Source of the DNA: an uncultured Duncaniella sp.
GTDB taxonomy: Bacteria; Bacteroidota; Bacteroidia; Bacteroidales; Muribaculaceae
Length of the DNA: 64,000 bases
Direction of reading: 5' to 3'
Assembly: GCA_910578515.1 (NCBI GenBank)
Contig: CAJTQR010000005.1
Coordinates: 62,001 to 126,000 of the forward strand
Shown: positions 34,996 through 43,291 of the stretch, piece after piece
Layout of the letters: every line of letters starts with the position of its first letter
How positions within the stretch are numbered: the stretch's first letter is position 1
Notes under the pieces: model-generated
Told to the model about the DNA's origin: nothing
The model's database searches: none
What the model saw: the letters and a program-made list of their open reading frames with translations, nothing else
Made by a program: the position numbers and the translations under genes

Positions 34996-35706
34996 CTATT
35001 CTTTATATTTGTTTTTGTGAATTTTGGGGGCGTCGGTGTCCCTCGCACCCAAAATAATAACAATCTCTCCCTTAGGAAGGTTTTCGGAAAAATAATTTTT
35101 GAGTTCCAAAAGAGTTCCGCACACTGTGGTGTCATGCAATTTTGATATTTCGCGTGACACGGACGCAGGACGGTCTTCCTCGCATACGGCTATGAGCTGT
35201 TCAAGAGTCTTGACCAGTCGTAGCGGCGATTCGTATATTATAGTAGTGCAGTCATTGGATGCTATTTTTTCCAGACGGGTCTGCCTTCCTTTCTTCTGGG
35301 GGAGGAACCCTTCGAATATGAATCTGTCGGTAGGAAGTCCGGAATTTACGAGAGCGGGCACAAAAGCAGTGGCGCCAGGCAGAGTCTCCACCTTGATTCC
35401 TTCGCGTCGGCATTCTCTGGTGAGAAGGAAACCGGGGTCACTGATACCTGGTGTACCTGCATCAGATATCAGAGCGATATCCTCACCTCCAAGAATCCGT
35501 TCTATTATAGGGCGAACGGTCGCATGCTCATTGAATTTGTGATGGCTGGCACAAGGAGTAGTTATGTCAAAGTGACGCAGAAGATGCGATGATGTACGGG
35601 TGTCCTCGGCATATATTTGAGAACAATTTTTGAGTACATCCACCGCACGAGGTGTCATGTCAGCCATATTTCCCACTGGAGTAGGTACAATATAGAGTTT
35701 ACCCAT
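34996..35706 (-). CDS. rsmI: 16S rRNA (cytidine-1402-2-prime-O)-methyltransferase
   Basis: 236 residues of the tetrapyrrole-methylase fold. RsmI methylates the ribose of C1402 in the ribosomal P site. Seen: LYIVPTPVGNMADMTPRAV, EDTRTS, LISDAGTPGISDPG and LPGATAFVPALVNSGLPTDRF, all diagnostic. It lies 11 bases after the upstream unknown gene. Confidence 0.96.
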   Translation of the reverse strand: MGKLYIVPTPVGNMADMTPRAVDVLKNCSQIYAEDTRTSSHLLRHFDITTPCASHHKFNEHATVRPIIERILGGEDIALISDAGTPGISDPGFLLTRECRREGIKVETLPGATAFVPALVNSGLPTDRFIFEGFLPQKKGRQTRLEKIASNDCTTIIYESPLRLVKTLEQLIAVCEEDRPASVSREISKLHDTTVCGTLLELKNYFSENLPKGEIVIILGARDTDAPKIHKNKYKE

Positions 35707-35717
35707 AGGCTGAAAGG

Positions 35718-36368
35718 CTAAAAATGATTCTTAACTATATCCATAAATTCCTTTACATCCTCACTCTCAGGATTCCAGCAAAGGTCATTGTAGAAATAGT
35801 CTTCGGCTTCCTCAAAGTTGCTCATCTGAGCTATCACATAGAGTGTTTCATCAAATTCCTCCTGTGAGTTGCGGAACAATTCTCTGCGGAATCGGAATTT
35901 ATCATTGATGGTGAAAGCCTTGAATATGTCGCGTGCGCGGTCTCTGGCAAGTTTTTCTTCCAGGCGCAGTGGTGCCGATGCATCTTCTGCTTCTTCAGTC
36001 AATGCACTTGCTGCGATAGCTTCTTGCTCCGCAGTAGGAGCGGCAGGGGTGAAGTCATCATTATACTCTTCATCATCAGCCTCTTTTGCAGGGGTGACTG
36101 TTGCTGCTGGAGTGTTGGACTCTTCTGTTTCGGTAACTAGCTGAACGCTTGTAGCTGAAACAGGTTGAAGTTCCTGTTTGAGGACTATTCTTTCGTCGGC
36201 TGCATCAGAAGCGGATACTTTGCCGAATGATGATGCCAGACGGTTTACCTTCTCTTCAAGCAGACGGGTCATTTCAGGTGCTGACTCTTCTCCTCGATTG
36301 ATGTGGAGCATGAGCAGACCTTCTATTTCGTAAGTGAGGTTGAGGAGGGAAATATAATCGGTTGCCAT
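35718..36368 (-). CDS. Acidic protein of unknown function between dacB and rsmI
   Basis: 216 residues in three parts: a helical N-terminus (1-50), a low-complexity acidic Ala/Pro/Thr/Glu linker (about 60-130) and a conserved-looking helical C-terminus (about 135-216, with KFRFRRELFRNSQEEFDETL and ALYFYNDLCWNP-like residues). No signal peptide. I do not recognise a named family; proteins of this layout next to rsmI occur in Bacteroidales. Its position, 14 bases from dacB and 11 from rsmI, makes cotranscription very likely. Confidence 0.8.
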   Translation of the reverse strand: MATDYISLLNLTYEIEGLLMLHINRGEESAPEMTRLLEEKVNRLASSFGKVSASDAADERIVLKQELQPVSATSVQLVTETEESNTPAATVTPAKEADDEEYNDDFTPAAPTAEQEAIAASALTEEAEDASAPLRLEEKLARDRARDIFKAFTINDKFRFRRELFRNSQEEFDETLYVIAQMSNFEEAEDYFYNDLCWNPESEDVKEFMDIVKNHF

Positions 36369-36382
36369 AGGTGGATAAATTC

Positions 36383-37747
36383 TTAATTTTCTTGCAAACT
36401 TACATTAAATTTTTCTAATAGCAAGCGTTGTATGTCATTTTTTAGGGCAGCACGGCTGCAACGGAAGCCGTTGGCGAGAAAAACAAGAATATGTGTCGGG
36501 TTGCCTTCATCATCGAAAAGATAGCCGGCATATGATTGCACTCCTTTCATTGAGCCGGTTTTCATGGCTACGCGTCCTTCAAGCGGGGTGTCAAGGAGGA
36601 AATTCTGCATTGTGCCATCATAACCTGCTTTTGGGAAAAGTATAGTGTAATCATTAGAAAAATCATCAAGAAGCATGTATTTATATATTTCTCCGAGGAA
36701 GCGTGCGGTAAGACGATTGTCACGGGACAATCCGCTGCCATCCACTATGTTTACTCCATGAGCGCTGATTCCGGCGAGAGCCCAGATGGCGTTTACCTCA
36801 TTCAAGGCATCCGCTCGTGTACCTCCCGGTGTGATGGCGCGTAGCATCCCCTCTGCCATCAGATTGTCAGAGCGGAACATAAGGCTCTGCATTATATTGG
36901 CGAAGGTGGGTGAATAGTGGGTATAGATGAGTTGTGATTGTGTGGCGTGCTCCAGGTTTTTACCTTCCACATTGATGCCATATTCCGACAATGTGGTGGT
37001 GATTTCATGTTGCATCACTTTCCATGGATATGGAGTGGAAAATGTGTCACTCAATCCACGGCGTCTTATGTTTCCTGTCACAAGAAATGTCTCTGAACCA
37101 TCCTTACGGTCAATCTTTACATTGCGCTGAGTTGGTTTTGTGAAGGAATATTTCAGGTCTGGGACGTAAGGTGTGGTTTCCTTAGATGGGAGACGCAGAC
37201 GGAAACGGTTGTCGCGGAAATTTGCGCCTTGCAAACGCGCTCCGTAGTACCATGGGATATCTTCATCCATCCAGCCCGGGGGAGTGGTGGCGTCGGGAAA
37301 ATTGGATTGGTCAATAATCACATTTCCTTCGATAGCTTTTATGCCGAGACGTTTGAGCGCTATGGCTATACTGTCGGCAAAACCTTGCGTCTCAGGAAAA
37401 AATTGCGATTCGATGGTAGGGTCGCCGCATGTGTTGACTATTAGGTCTCCTCGGAGAATACTGTCTCTGATTGCGCCTTCGATGACAACGGGTGTGGAAA
37501 ATCGCTCCTGCGAATCGGCTAAGTTTAGCAATGATGCTACAGTGACCGATTTCATGACTGATGCCGGAATGAGGGATTTGTCAATATTCTCTGCTATAAT
37601 ATCCACGCCAAACCGGAGGTCATGAATAAGGATGGCGGTGCGTGTAGTGTCTACTCCTTTTACTTTTAATGGAAATGCCTGAGAAGTGAAATATGTCAGG
37701 CAGACAAATAGGATTGTGAATACCCTTGGAAGATTCTTGTAGTTCAT
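36383..37747 (-). CDS. dacB: D-alanyl-D-alanine carboxypeptidase/endopeptidase (PBP4 type)
   Basis: 454 residues with a signal peptide (about 1-24). The three penicilloyl-serine-transferase motifs are visible: SVMK (SxxK) in LIPASVMKSVT, SRDN (SxN) in GSGLSRDNRLT and KTG in VAMKTGSMKG. The enzyme trims and cleaves peptidoglycan cross-links in the periplasm. It is the first gene of an operon of four on the minus strand and has a consensus promoter. Confidence 0.95.
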   Translation of the reverse strand: MNYKNLPRVFTILFVCLTYFTSQAFPLKVKGVDTTRTAILIHDLRFGVDIIAENIDKSLIPASVMKSVTVASLLNLADSQERFSTPVVIEGAIRDSILRGDLIVNTCGDPTIESQFFPETQGFADSIAIALKRLGIKAIEGNVIIDQSNFPDATTPPGWMDEDIPWYYGARLQGANFRDNRFRLRLPSKETTPYVPDLKYSFTKPTQRNVKIDRKDGSETFLVTGNIRRRGLSDTFSTPYPWKVMQHEITTTLSEYGINVEGKNLEHATQSQLIYTHYSPTFANIMQSLMFRSDNLMAEGMLRAITPGGTRADALNEVNAIWALAGISAHGVNIVDGSGLSRDNRLTARFLGEIYKYMLLDDFSNDYTILFPKAGYDGTMQNFLLDTPLEGRVAMKTGSMKGVQSYAGYLFDDEGNPTHILVFLANGFRCSRAALKNDIQRLLLEKFNVSLQEN

Positions 37748-37754
37748 AAGGGTA

Positions 37755-37786
37755 CAAAATTATGATATTTTGATGATAATTACAAT
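37755..37786 (-). promoter_or_regulatory. Promoter of the dacB operon
   Basis: ATTG (37783-37786), 20 bases, TAATTTTG (37755-37762) on the minus strand, just upstream of dacB; the TTTG element has one mismatch. Confidence 0.65.
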
Positions 37787-37847
37787 TGACAGAATGGTAA
37801 AAAAGATAATTCTCTGCGATGGAAAATGTTAAAACTTGTCTGGACAG

Positions 37848-38639
37848 CTAAAAGGAAACGTGAAGATTGAGGCTGAGGTTACGGTCGGCGGCATTATATG
37901 AAGGGAGTAATACTACCGAACGGTTGCTGTCATTCCACCCGAAACATTTTTGGTAGACAGGGAGCATCCAATATCCTATTCTGGCACAAAGTATACCTAC
38001 GCCGGCTCCGGCTATCACATCGTTGAGCCAGTGTCGTCCGTTGTATAACCGTGAAAATGCTATACCAGTGGCTACCGTGTAGGCGCCGATTGCCGGGACG
38101 GTCCCATATTCTTGACGTATCAATTCTGCTCCCATGAATGCAGTGGCTGTATGTCCGGAGGGAAATGAGTTGCGAGCTTTGGAACGTGGGCGCATTTCAC
38201 CAACTGTATGTTTTGTGACGTTGACTAAAATTCCCATTGCAAGGTATGATGTGGTGCCGGTGATGAGTCGTTCTTTTAAGGAGTGTTTGCTTTTTACGCC
38301 GATGGACCCCATGGCGAGATATGCTGCAATTGGAAAATATTGAATATAATCGTCGGCTCTGAAATAGTTTGATTTGCGCAGATGGTCCATTTCAGAGGCA
38401 ATGGAATTTTTTATATTGTTAAAATGTTTATTCTTGACTCCAAAAGCTCCAAGTGTGATGAGCCCTACGGGTAGAGCCAACTGCCCTACATGGAATCGGT
38501 AGTTGGTATGTGTAGCTGTGTCGGTAGGTAATTTGTTATTGGTTACGTTATTATCCATTGCAATAAGCGATTGGAGAGGAAGGAGTACTGAAACGAAAAG
38601 GCACAGCAGTCTATTGCCCAAATAAGATTGAATCTTCAT
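37848..38639 (-). CDS. PAP2-family phosphatase
   Basis: 263 residues with a signal peptide and several hydrophobic segments. The acid-phosphatase triad is complete: KHTVGEMRP (KxxxxxxRP), SFPSGH (PSGH) and SRLYNGRHWLNDV (SRxxxxxHxxxD). Members remove phosphate from lipids such as undecaprenyl pyrophosphate, PGP or lipid A. The C-terminus ends in a beta-like strand with a final Phe (NLHVSF), which hints at an outer-membrane barrel domain; this is uncertain. Monocistronic. Confidence 0.9.
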   Translation of the reverse strand: MKIQSYLGNRLLCLFVSVLLPLQSLIAMDNNVTNNKLPTDTATHTNYRFHVGQLALPVGLITLGAFGVKNKHFNNIKNSIASEMDHLRKSNYFRADDYIQYFPIAAYLAMGSIGVKSKHSLKERLITGTTSYLAMGILVNVTKHTVGEMRPRSKARNSFPSGHTATAFMGAELIRQEYGTVPAIGAYTVATGIAFSRLYNGRHWLNDVIAGAGVGILCARIGYWMLPVYQKCFGWNDSNRSVVLLPSYNAADRNLSLNLHVSF

Positions 38640-38942
38640 TGGAATAATGTAGTTTTGATAAAATGTTAATCGGATGAATTTTTATCCCTATGACTTCCAT
38701 TTACTAAAAAACTACTATCCCAATCTAAAAAAATATATGTTCTATTAAAAAATAATGATGAAAGAGTTTGATTTACTTGTAAGAGAATTTCAAGTATATG
38801 CAGGGTGAAAAATAAAATGACTCAAAGATTAGCAAAATTGAAAATCACCCTTGACAGAGTAGAATTCTGACAAGGGTGAAATAATAAAATTCGGACGTAT
38901 TGGTGGGTACTCCTTCGTAAAAATGAAAGGAGTTTTCAGGTG
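38640..38942. other. Intergenic region between the PAP2 and propeller-DUF362 genes
   Basis: About 300 AT-rich bases. They contain a terminator-like hairpin for the DUF362 gene (38845-38879) and a weaker 7-bp hairpin (38909-38915 with 38927-38933). No TAnnTTTG box close to the PAP2 gene and no ORF. Confidence 0.6.
38840..38879 (-). terminator. Probable terminator of the propeller-DUF362 gene
   Basis: TCACCCTTG/CAAGGGTGA (38845-38853 with 38871-38879) plus inner CAGA/TCTG pairing; TTTTC follows on the minus strand. Confidence 0.7.
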
Positions 38943-41093
38943 TTACATTTTTTTGTAAACCAAATCAATGGCTGTATATTTTTTGTCAATTGGGTTGTTC
39001 CAGTGTTCCATCAAGCCGAGGGGCATTGTGATAGGCTTCCCGTTGATTTTGTAAACAGTGCCGCTCGGAACGTTTGGAATCGTTGCTGCCTCACGCAGAT
39101 ATTCGTCGCAGAAGTTAAGGCTGCCGAATTCGGGCCATTCGCCAATTATTATATCCATAGCTACAGCATCGGCTGCTAATGCGTCCTGCGAAGCGATTAA
39201 TGAGCACGCCCAGTCGCCGTTGAAAGGAGCTTTTTGCCATTTTGGATATGGTGCTCCGTTGACATCGCGCGAACCATACGTGCCGTCAATGAGAAACAGC
39301 ATGCATTTTTGCCCAAGATGCGGGTGAGCAATGAAGTCTACAAATGTTTTGTAACCAGGTTTGCCATTACGTTTGTCCTGACTTATATTATTATGTGCAT
39401 TCTTGCGCCATTGCAGGGCAATGTCAGTGGCTCCATACCAGTTTTTGGCGGTGAGAGTCACTCCTGGACCGGAGTGCGTCTTAAGCAGGGCGCTGTTAAT
39501 CACGTAGTCGGCATCAACTATACATTTTGCAAGCCCGCGCGCCATTTTGCCATTGTCCACTGAATAAGTTATCTGGTCAGGATAATATTCACATTTTACT
39601 CTACCGTCACCACCTATATTGTCAACGAATGTCACCGCCGGAAATTCACGATGGATTTTGTCAAAGATGCTGTCGGTGATAGCACGACTTGGTTCGCAGA
39701 CTATTATGTCTGTCGGGTTCACACCTCCATCGTTGATTAATGAGCGTACTAAGGCGAGTGTTACAAATGGTGATGAGTTAAGTTCGACGGTATCGTTATG
39801 GGTTATTGCGTTGTTTATATTCAGTTTTATAGCTATTTTCTCACCTTTGCGGTATCCTTTTTCTCCTTTCCCGTGACGTTTATTGAAGTTTTTGAATAGA
39901 GCTTTCCAACTATCCTTTGTTGATTTTTTCCCGCCGAGTATATTTATGGTTTCACGCATCATGGCATCGGCTGCTTCCTGGTTGTTCCATCGGTCCTCAA
40001 CCCAAAGACCGGTACGACCGTCCCATTTTGCCACACCCGGTGAGTGAACCCATGCCACTCTGCCTGGTATTGCCCCTTGTGGTTTGCCTAAAGGTGTATT
40101 AGGGGTTACAAACAACCGTGGTGACACAGGATTGAATTCGCCAAAAAACATTCGTTTGCGGTTCACCGCCTGTTCGAGTGGCTGTATGGTAGTAGAGGGA
40201 CCGAGGTCCGGGTCTTTCCATGACGACAACTGCCATACTATTTCACCTTCCGGTGTTATTTCAATAGCTTGCACTGGAGCGTTGGCGGTATCCATAGGTG
40301 TCTTGCTCCATTCGTTGTACCAATTGTTCACAATCGTGTTGCCATTTTTTAATCTTACCGCCTTCTGAGGAGAGTTTATGCCAAGCTCGCCGAGTTGTTT
40401 CTCCCATATTACCTTTCCTTGTCGGTTATACTCGCGGAGGGTGCTTTTCTTACCTACTGTGAGAAGATTGTTTGTTTTGCCTACTTCTATAGTCGACCAT
40501 GGACCGCTGATTTCCCAACGGTCTATCTCGGTTCCATCGCTATTGTATTCGCTCACGAAGCCCATTGCCATGTTTGATACCAGAAGTGTGCCTTTGTTGG
40601 TGAGTCGGGCATTGCGGAATTGACCATGCACCGAACCATTTTCAGATGTCGGCAACGTGAATTCCTTAATTATGGAAGTGGAGGGAATCTCCATGATAAC
40701 CACCTTAGCTGGACGTCCGTTCTGCACGAAAAGTACTTTGTCTTCTCCAATTGGTTGGATGGTATGTATTTCGGTACCATCAGGAGCGTCATAGCTCCAC
40801 ACTGTGCTATGGTCGGTGGCTATTTCGGCAATTCCATACTGATGTGCAATGAGGATGTTTCCGTCAGTGAGATATACAGCATCACTGATTTCACCATTAC
40901 GGTCAGATGCCACATGGCTCCATGCAACCTCGCCATCTTTCACTATATACATCCTTGGAGTTTTACCTTCGCCGGCATAAAAGAAGTTGTGACGGGATAG
41001 ATTTGACTGAATATTCTGTGCAGCTATGGGATAATAAGCGCATAATGCTGCTACCACTGAAATGAATTTAACGGATGGAAATGATATTTTCAT
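38943..41093 (-). CDS. Exported fusion of a beta-propeller and a DUF362 domain
   Basis: 716 residues from the ATG at 41093 (MKISFPSVKF); the upstream ATG at 41126 adds eleven residues before the signal peptide and lies across the promoter. Signal peptide about 1-26. Residues about 30-325 show repeated blades (DAVYLTDGNILIAH, NARLTNKGTLLVSN, AVRLKNGNTIVNNW, with W at blade ends), like PQQ or arylsulfotransferase-type propellers. Residues about 340-716 match DUF362: GRVAWVHSP, KIAIKLNINNA, DIIVCEPSRAITD, ADYVINSALLKTHSGPGVTLTAKNW (in parts) and DALAADAVAMD. DUF362 has no settled function. The combination is unusual; see findings. Confidence 0.85.
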   Translation of the reverse strand: MKISFPSVKFISVVAALCAYYPIAAQNIQSNLSRHNFFYAGEGKTPRMYIVKDGEVAWSHVASDRNGEISDAVYLTDGNILIAHQYGIAEIATDHSTVWSYDAPDGTEIHTIQPIGEDKVLFVQNGRPAKVVIMEIPSTSIIKEFTLPTSENGSVHGQFRNARLTNKGTLLVSNMAMGFVSEYNSDGTEIDRWEISGPWSTIEVGKTNNLLTVGKKSTLREYNRQGKVIWEKQLGELGINSPQKAVRLKNGNTIVNNWYNEWSKTPMDTANAPVQAIEITPEGEIVWQLSSWKDPDLGPSTTIQPLEQAVNRKRMFFGEFNPVSPRLFVTPNTPLGKPQGAIPGRVAWVHSPGVAKWDGRTGLWVEDRWNNQEAADAMMRETINILGGKKSTKDSWKALFKNFNKRHGKGEKGYRKGEKIAIKLNINNAITHNDTVELNSSPFVTLALVRSLINDGGVNPTDIIVCEPSRAITDSIFDKIHREFPAVTFVDNIGGDGRVKCEYYPDQITYSVDNGKMARGLAKCIVDADYVINSALLKTHSGPGVTLTAKNWYGATDIALQWRKNAHNNISQDKRNGKPGYKTFVDFIAHPHLGQKCMLFLIDGTYGSRDVNGAPYPKWQKAPFNGDWACSLIASQDALAADAVAMDIIIGEWPEFGSLNFCDEYLREAATIPNVPSGTVYKINGKPITMPLGLMEHWNNPIDKKYTAIDLVYKKM

Positions 41094-41123
41094 CAGACAG
41101 AATTTAAGGTGTAATTTCTGATA

Positions 41124-41155
41124 CAAAATTACGGAATGTTTGATTTACATGCAAA
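41124..41155 (-). promoter_or_regulatory. Promoter of the propeller-DUF362 gene
   Basis: TTTG (41152-41155), 20 bases, TAATTTTG (41124-41131): full consensus on the minus strand. Confidence 0.8.
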
Positions 41156-41214
41156 TTCAATGAGTGGCGGTTTGATGTTGTGCATGATTGTTTTTTAAGT
41201 AGATGATAATTGCG

Positions 41215-41222
41215 TAAATTTG
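41215..41222 (+). promoter_or_regulatory. Probable -7 box of the yjbQ-like gene
   Basis: TAAATTTG 21 bases before the start codon; an ATTG (41187-41190) lies 24 bases upstream, slightly beyond the usual spacing. Confidence 0.5.
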
Positions 41223-41243
41223 CCGAAAATATAGGCTAAAGTT

Positions 41244-41657
41244 ATGGTAGAACAAAAGGAATTTTCGTTGCGCCCGTTTCCGAGGGGCGTACATCTGGTG
41301 ACAGGAGAAATAATGAGGCAACTTCCTCAACTCCCGCGTAAAGGTATTCTGAACTTATTAATAAAACACACGTCAGCGGCTCTGGCTCTCAATGAGAACG
41401 CTGACCCTGACGTGCGTCATGATTTGAATGTTATTTTTGACCGGTTAGTGCCGGAAAATGCTCCGTATTATCTCCATACATTTGAAGGTCCTGACGATAT
41501 GCCTGCACATGCCAAGTCTGTGATAGTCGGTGCTTCACTTTCTATCCCCATTACCGGTGGACATTTGAACCTCGGGACATGGCAGGGAATTTATCTCTGC
41601 GAGTTCAGGGATTGCGGCGGTAGCCGAAAAATTGTAGCCACTGTAATTGGAGAATAG
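41244..41657 (+). CDS. YjbQ family protein (secondary thiamine-phosphate synthase type)
   Basis: 137 residues of the UPF0047/YjbQ family, whose fold markers are LLIKHTSAALALNENADPDVRHDL and GGHLNLGTWQGIYLCEF (read in parts), with the conserved His and Glu residues. E. coli YjbQ can replace ThiE when overproduced, so databases call it a secondary thiamine-phosphate synthase; its true role is unsettled. It is a single gene divergent from the DUF362 fusion and about 19 kb from the thi operon, with no THI box. Confidence 0.9.
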   Translation: MVEQKEFSLRPFPRGVHLVTGEIMRQLPQLPRKGILNLLIKHTSAALALNENADPDVRHDLNVIFDRLVPENAPYYLHTFEGPDDMPAHAKSVIVGASLSIPITGGHLNLGTWQGIYLCEFRDCGGSRKIVATVIGE

Positions 41658-41683
41658 CGGGAAAATGACTGTCGAGGCTGCTG

Positions 41684-43150
41684 TTACTTCTGCTTTTTTG
41701 CCGGGTCGCAGGTGAGACCTACTCCAAGTTTTTTGAAGATTTTATGGTCAACCTCTCCGAGCATTACAGTAGAGTGTACCTGACATCCGTTAAGTTCCGG
41801 GAGTTTTTCAAGCGCTCGGCGACAGTTTTCGTCATGAGTGCTGAGGACAGCCAACGCTACCAGTACTTCATCGGTATGAAGGCGAGGATTACGGCTGCGG
41901 AGGTAGTTGATTTTTGTGTGCTGGATAGGCTCAATCATATCCTGCGGGATAAGTTTCACCGAATGGTCTATTCCTGCAAGATGTTTGATGGCATTCAGAA
42001 TCAACGCTGCACTTGGACCAAGCAAAGCACTCGTCTCGGCGGTAATAATGGTACCGTCGGCAAGTTCAATGGCTGAACATGGCACTCCGCTACGCTCTGC
42101 GCGTTCCTTTGCGGCGGTGATTGGTTTGCGGTAAGATGGGTCAATCTTTGCTTGTTTGAAAAGAAGAGCTATCTTATTTACCTCGTTATCGTTACCTTCA
42201 CCTTGCGCAAGGCTGTTGAGCGCGGTGTAATATCTGCGTATTATTTCATTTTTTGATGCCTCGCAGCATACCTCATCATCGTTGATGCAGAATCCGACCA
42301 TATTGACGCCCATATCAGTTGGTGATTTATAGGGATTCTCCCCATAGATACCTTCAAAAAGGGCATTCAGCACAGGAAAGATTTCGATATCGCGGTTGTA
42401 ATTTATAGCTGTCTTACCGTATGCCTCCAGATGGAAGGGGTCAATCATGTTCACGTCATTCAGGTCGGCTGTAGCCGCTTCATAGGCTATATTGACAGGG
42501 TGCTTGAGCGGAAGACTCCATACCGGGAATGTCTCAAATTTTGCATAACCTGCCTCGATGCCCCGCTTATGCTCGTTATAAAGCTGGCTGAGACATACCG
42601 CCATTTTGCCGCTACCGGGACCTGGAGCAGTGACAATCACGAGGGGACGTGTGGTGACAACATAATCATTCTTGCCGAAACCTTCATCCGAATCAATCAA
42701 CTGTACGTTGGTGGGGTAACCGTCGATAGTGTAATGATAGTAGGTGGTGATACCCATACGTTCCAGACGAGCACGGAAGGCATCAGCGCTGCTCTGACCA
42801 TTGTAATGGGTTATGACTACAGAACTGACAAGAAATCCCCTGTTTTGGAATTCGGTACGCAGACGCAGTACATCCATATCATAAGTGATTCCCAAGTCAT
42901 TGCGCACTTTGTTTTTCTCGATATCGAGGGCGCTGATTACTATCACAATTTCAGCATGGTCGCTGAGTTGTGAAAGCATTCTGAGCTTACTGTCCGGTTG
43001 GAATCCGGGTAACACACGACTTGCGTGGTGGTCATCGAAAAGCTTACCTCCAAGCTCGAGGTATAGCTTGTTGCCGAACTGGGCGATTCGCTCCTTGATG
43101 TGTTCGGACTGAATCTTGAGATATTTCTCGTTGTCAAAACCGTATTTCAT
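41684..43150 (-). CDS. DUF1846 protein with a P-loop-like motif
   Basis: 488 residues, cytoplasmic, of the DUF1846 family. A Walker-A-like GPGSGKM sits near residue 178 (VIVTAPGPGSGKMAVCLSQL in part), after an N-terminal Rossmann-like part with FDDHHASRVLPGF. The C-terminal half has ETSALLGPSAALILNA and HTDEVLVALAVLSTHDEN. The family is known from structures but its reaction is not established. Monocistronic, with a promoter right upstream. Confidence 0.88.
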   Translation of the reverse strand: MKYGFDNEKYLKIQSEHIKERIAQFGNKLYLELGGKLFDDHHASRVLPGFQPDSKLRMLSQLSDHAEIVIVISALDIEKNKVRNDLGITYDMDVLRLRTEFQNRGFLVSSVVITHYNGQSSADAFRARLERMGITTYYHYTIDGYPTNVQLIDSDEGFGKNDYVVTTRPLVIVTAPGPGSGKMAVCLSQLYNEHKRGIEAGYAKFETFPVWSLPLKHPVNIAYEAATADLNDVNMIDPFHLEAYGKTAINYNRDIEIFPVLNALFEGIYGENPYKSPTDMGVNMVGFCINDDEVCCEASKNEIIRRYYTALNSLAQGEGNDNEVNKIALLFKQAKIDPSYRKPITAAKERAERSGVPCSAIELADGTIITAETSALLGPSAALILNAIKHLAGIDHSVKLIPQDMIEPIQHTKINYLRSRNPRLHTDEVLVALAVLSTHDENCRRALEKLPELNGCQVHSTVMLGEVDHKIFKKLGVGLTCDPAKKQK

Positions 43151-43158
43151 ACGGACTG

Positions 43159-43190
43159 CAAAGTTAGCGTATTTTGCTTAACTCCGCAAC
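43159..43190 (-). promoter_or_regulatory. Promoter of the DUF1846 gene
   Basis: GTTG (43187-43190), 20 bases, TAACTTTG (43159-43166) on the minus strand; the -33 box has one mismatch. Confidence 0.6.
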
Positions 43191-43223
43191 AATCCGACTT
43201 GAAAAAAATATGACAGTGACTTC

Positions 43224-43291
43224 ATGTAGCTCAGTTGGCGACATATATCACCGGTTGTCGGATCGTGGCGGAGTATATGTGGTATGATTCT
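43224..43291. other. tRNA-like fragment and small inverted repeat beside the integrase gene
   Basis: GTAGCTCAGTTGGCG at 43226-43240 reads like the D arm of a tRNA, but no closing D stem, anticodon arm or acceptor pairing follows, so no working tRNA is present. ACATATA (43241-43247) and TATATGT (43274-43280) form a 7-bp inverted repeat around a GC-rich core that ends 11 bases before the integrase stop. It may be a remnant of an attachment site or a weak terminator. Confidence 0.4.

Noticed and set aside
42431..42973. Plus-strand ORF of 180 codons inside the DUF1846 gene
   Set aside because: Antisense shadow of a conserved family protein.
43226..43290. A functional tRNA gene
   Set aside because: Only a D-arm-like stretch fits; no acceptor stem, anticodon arm or T arm can be drawn.
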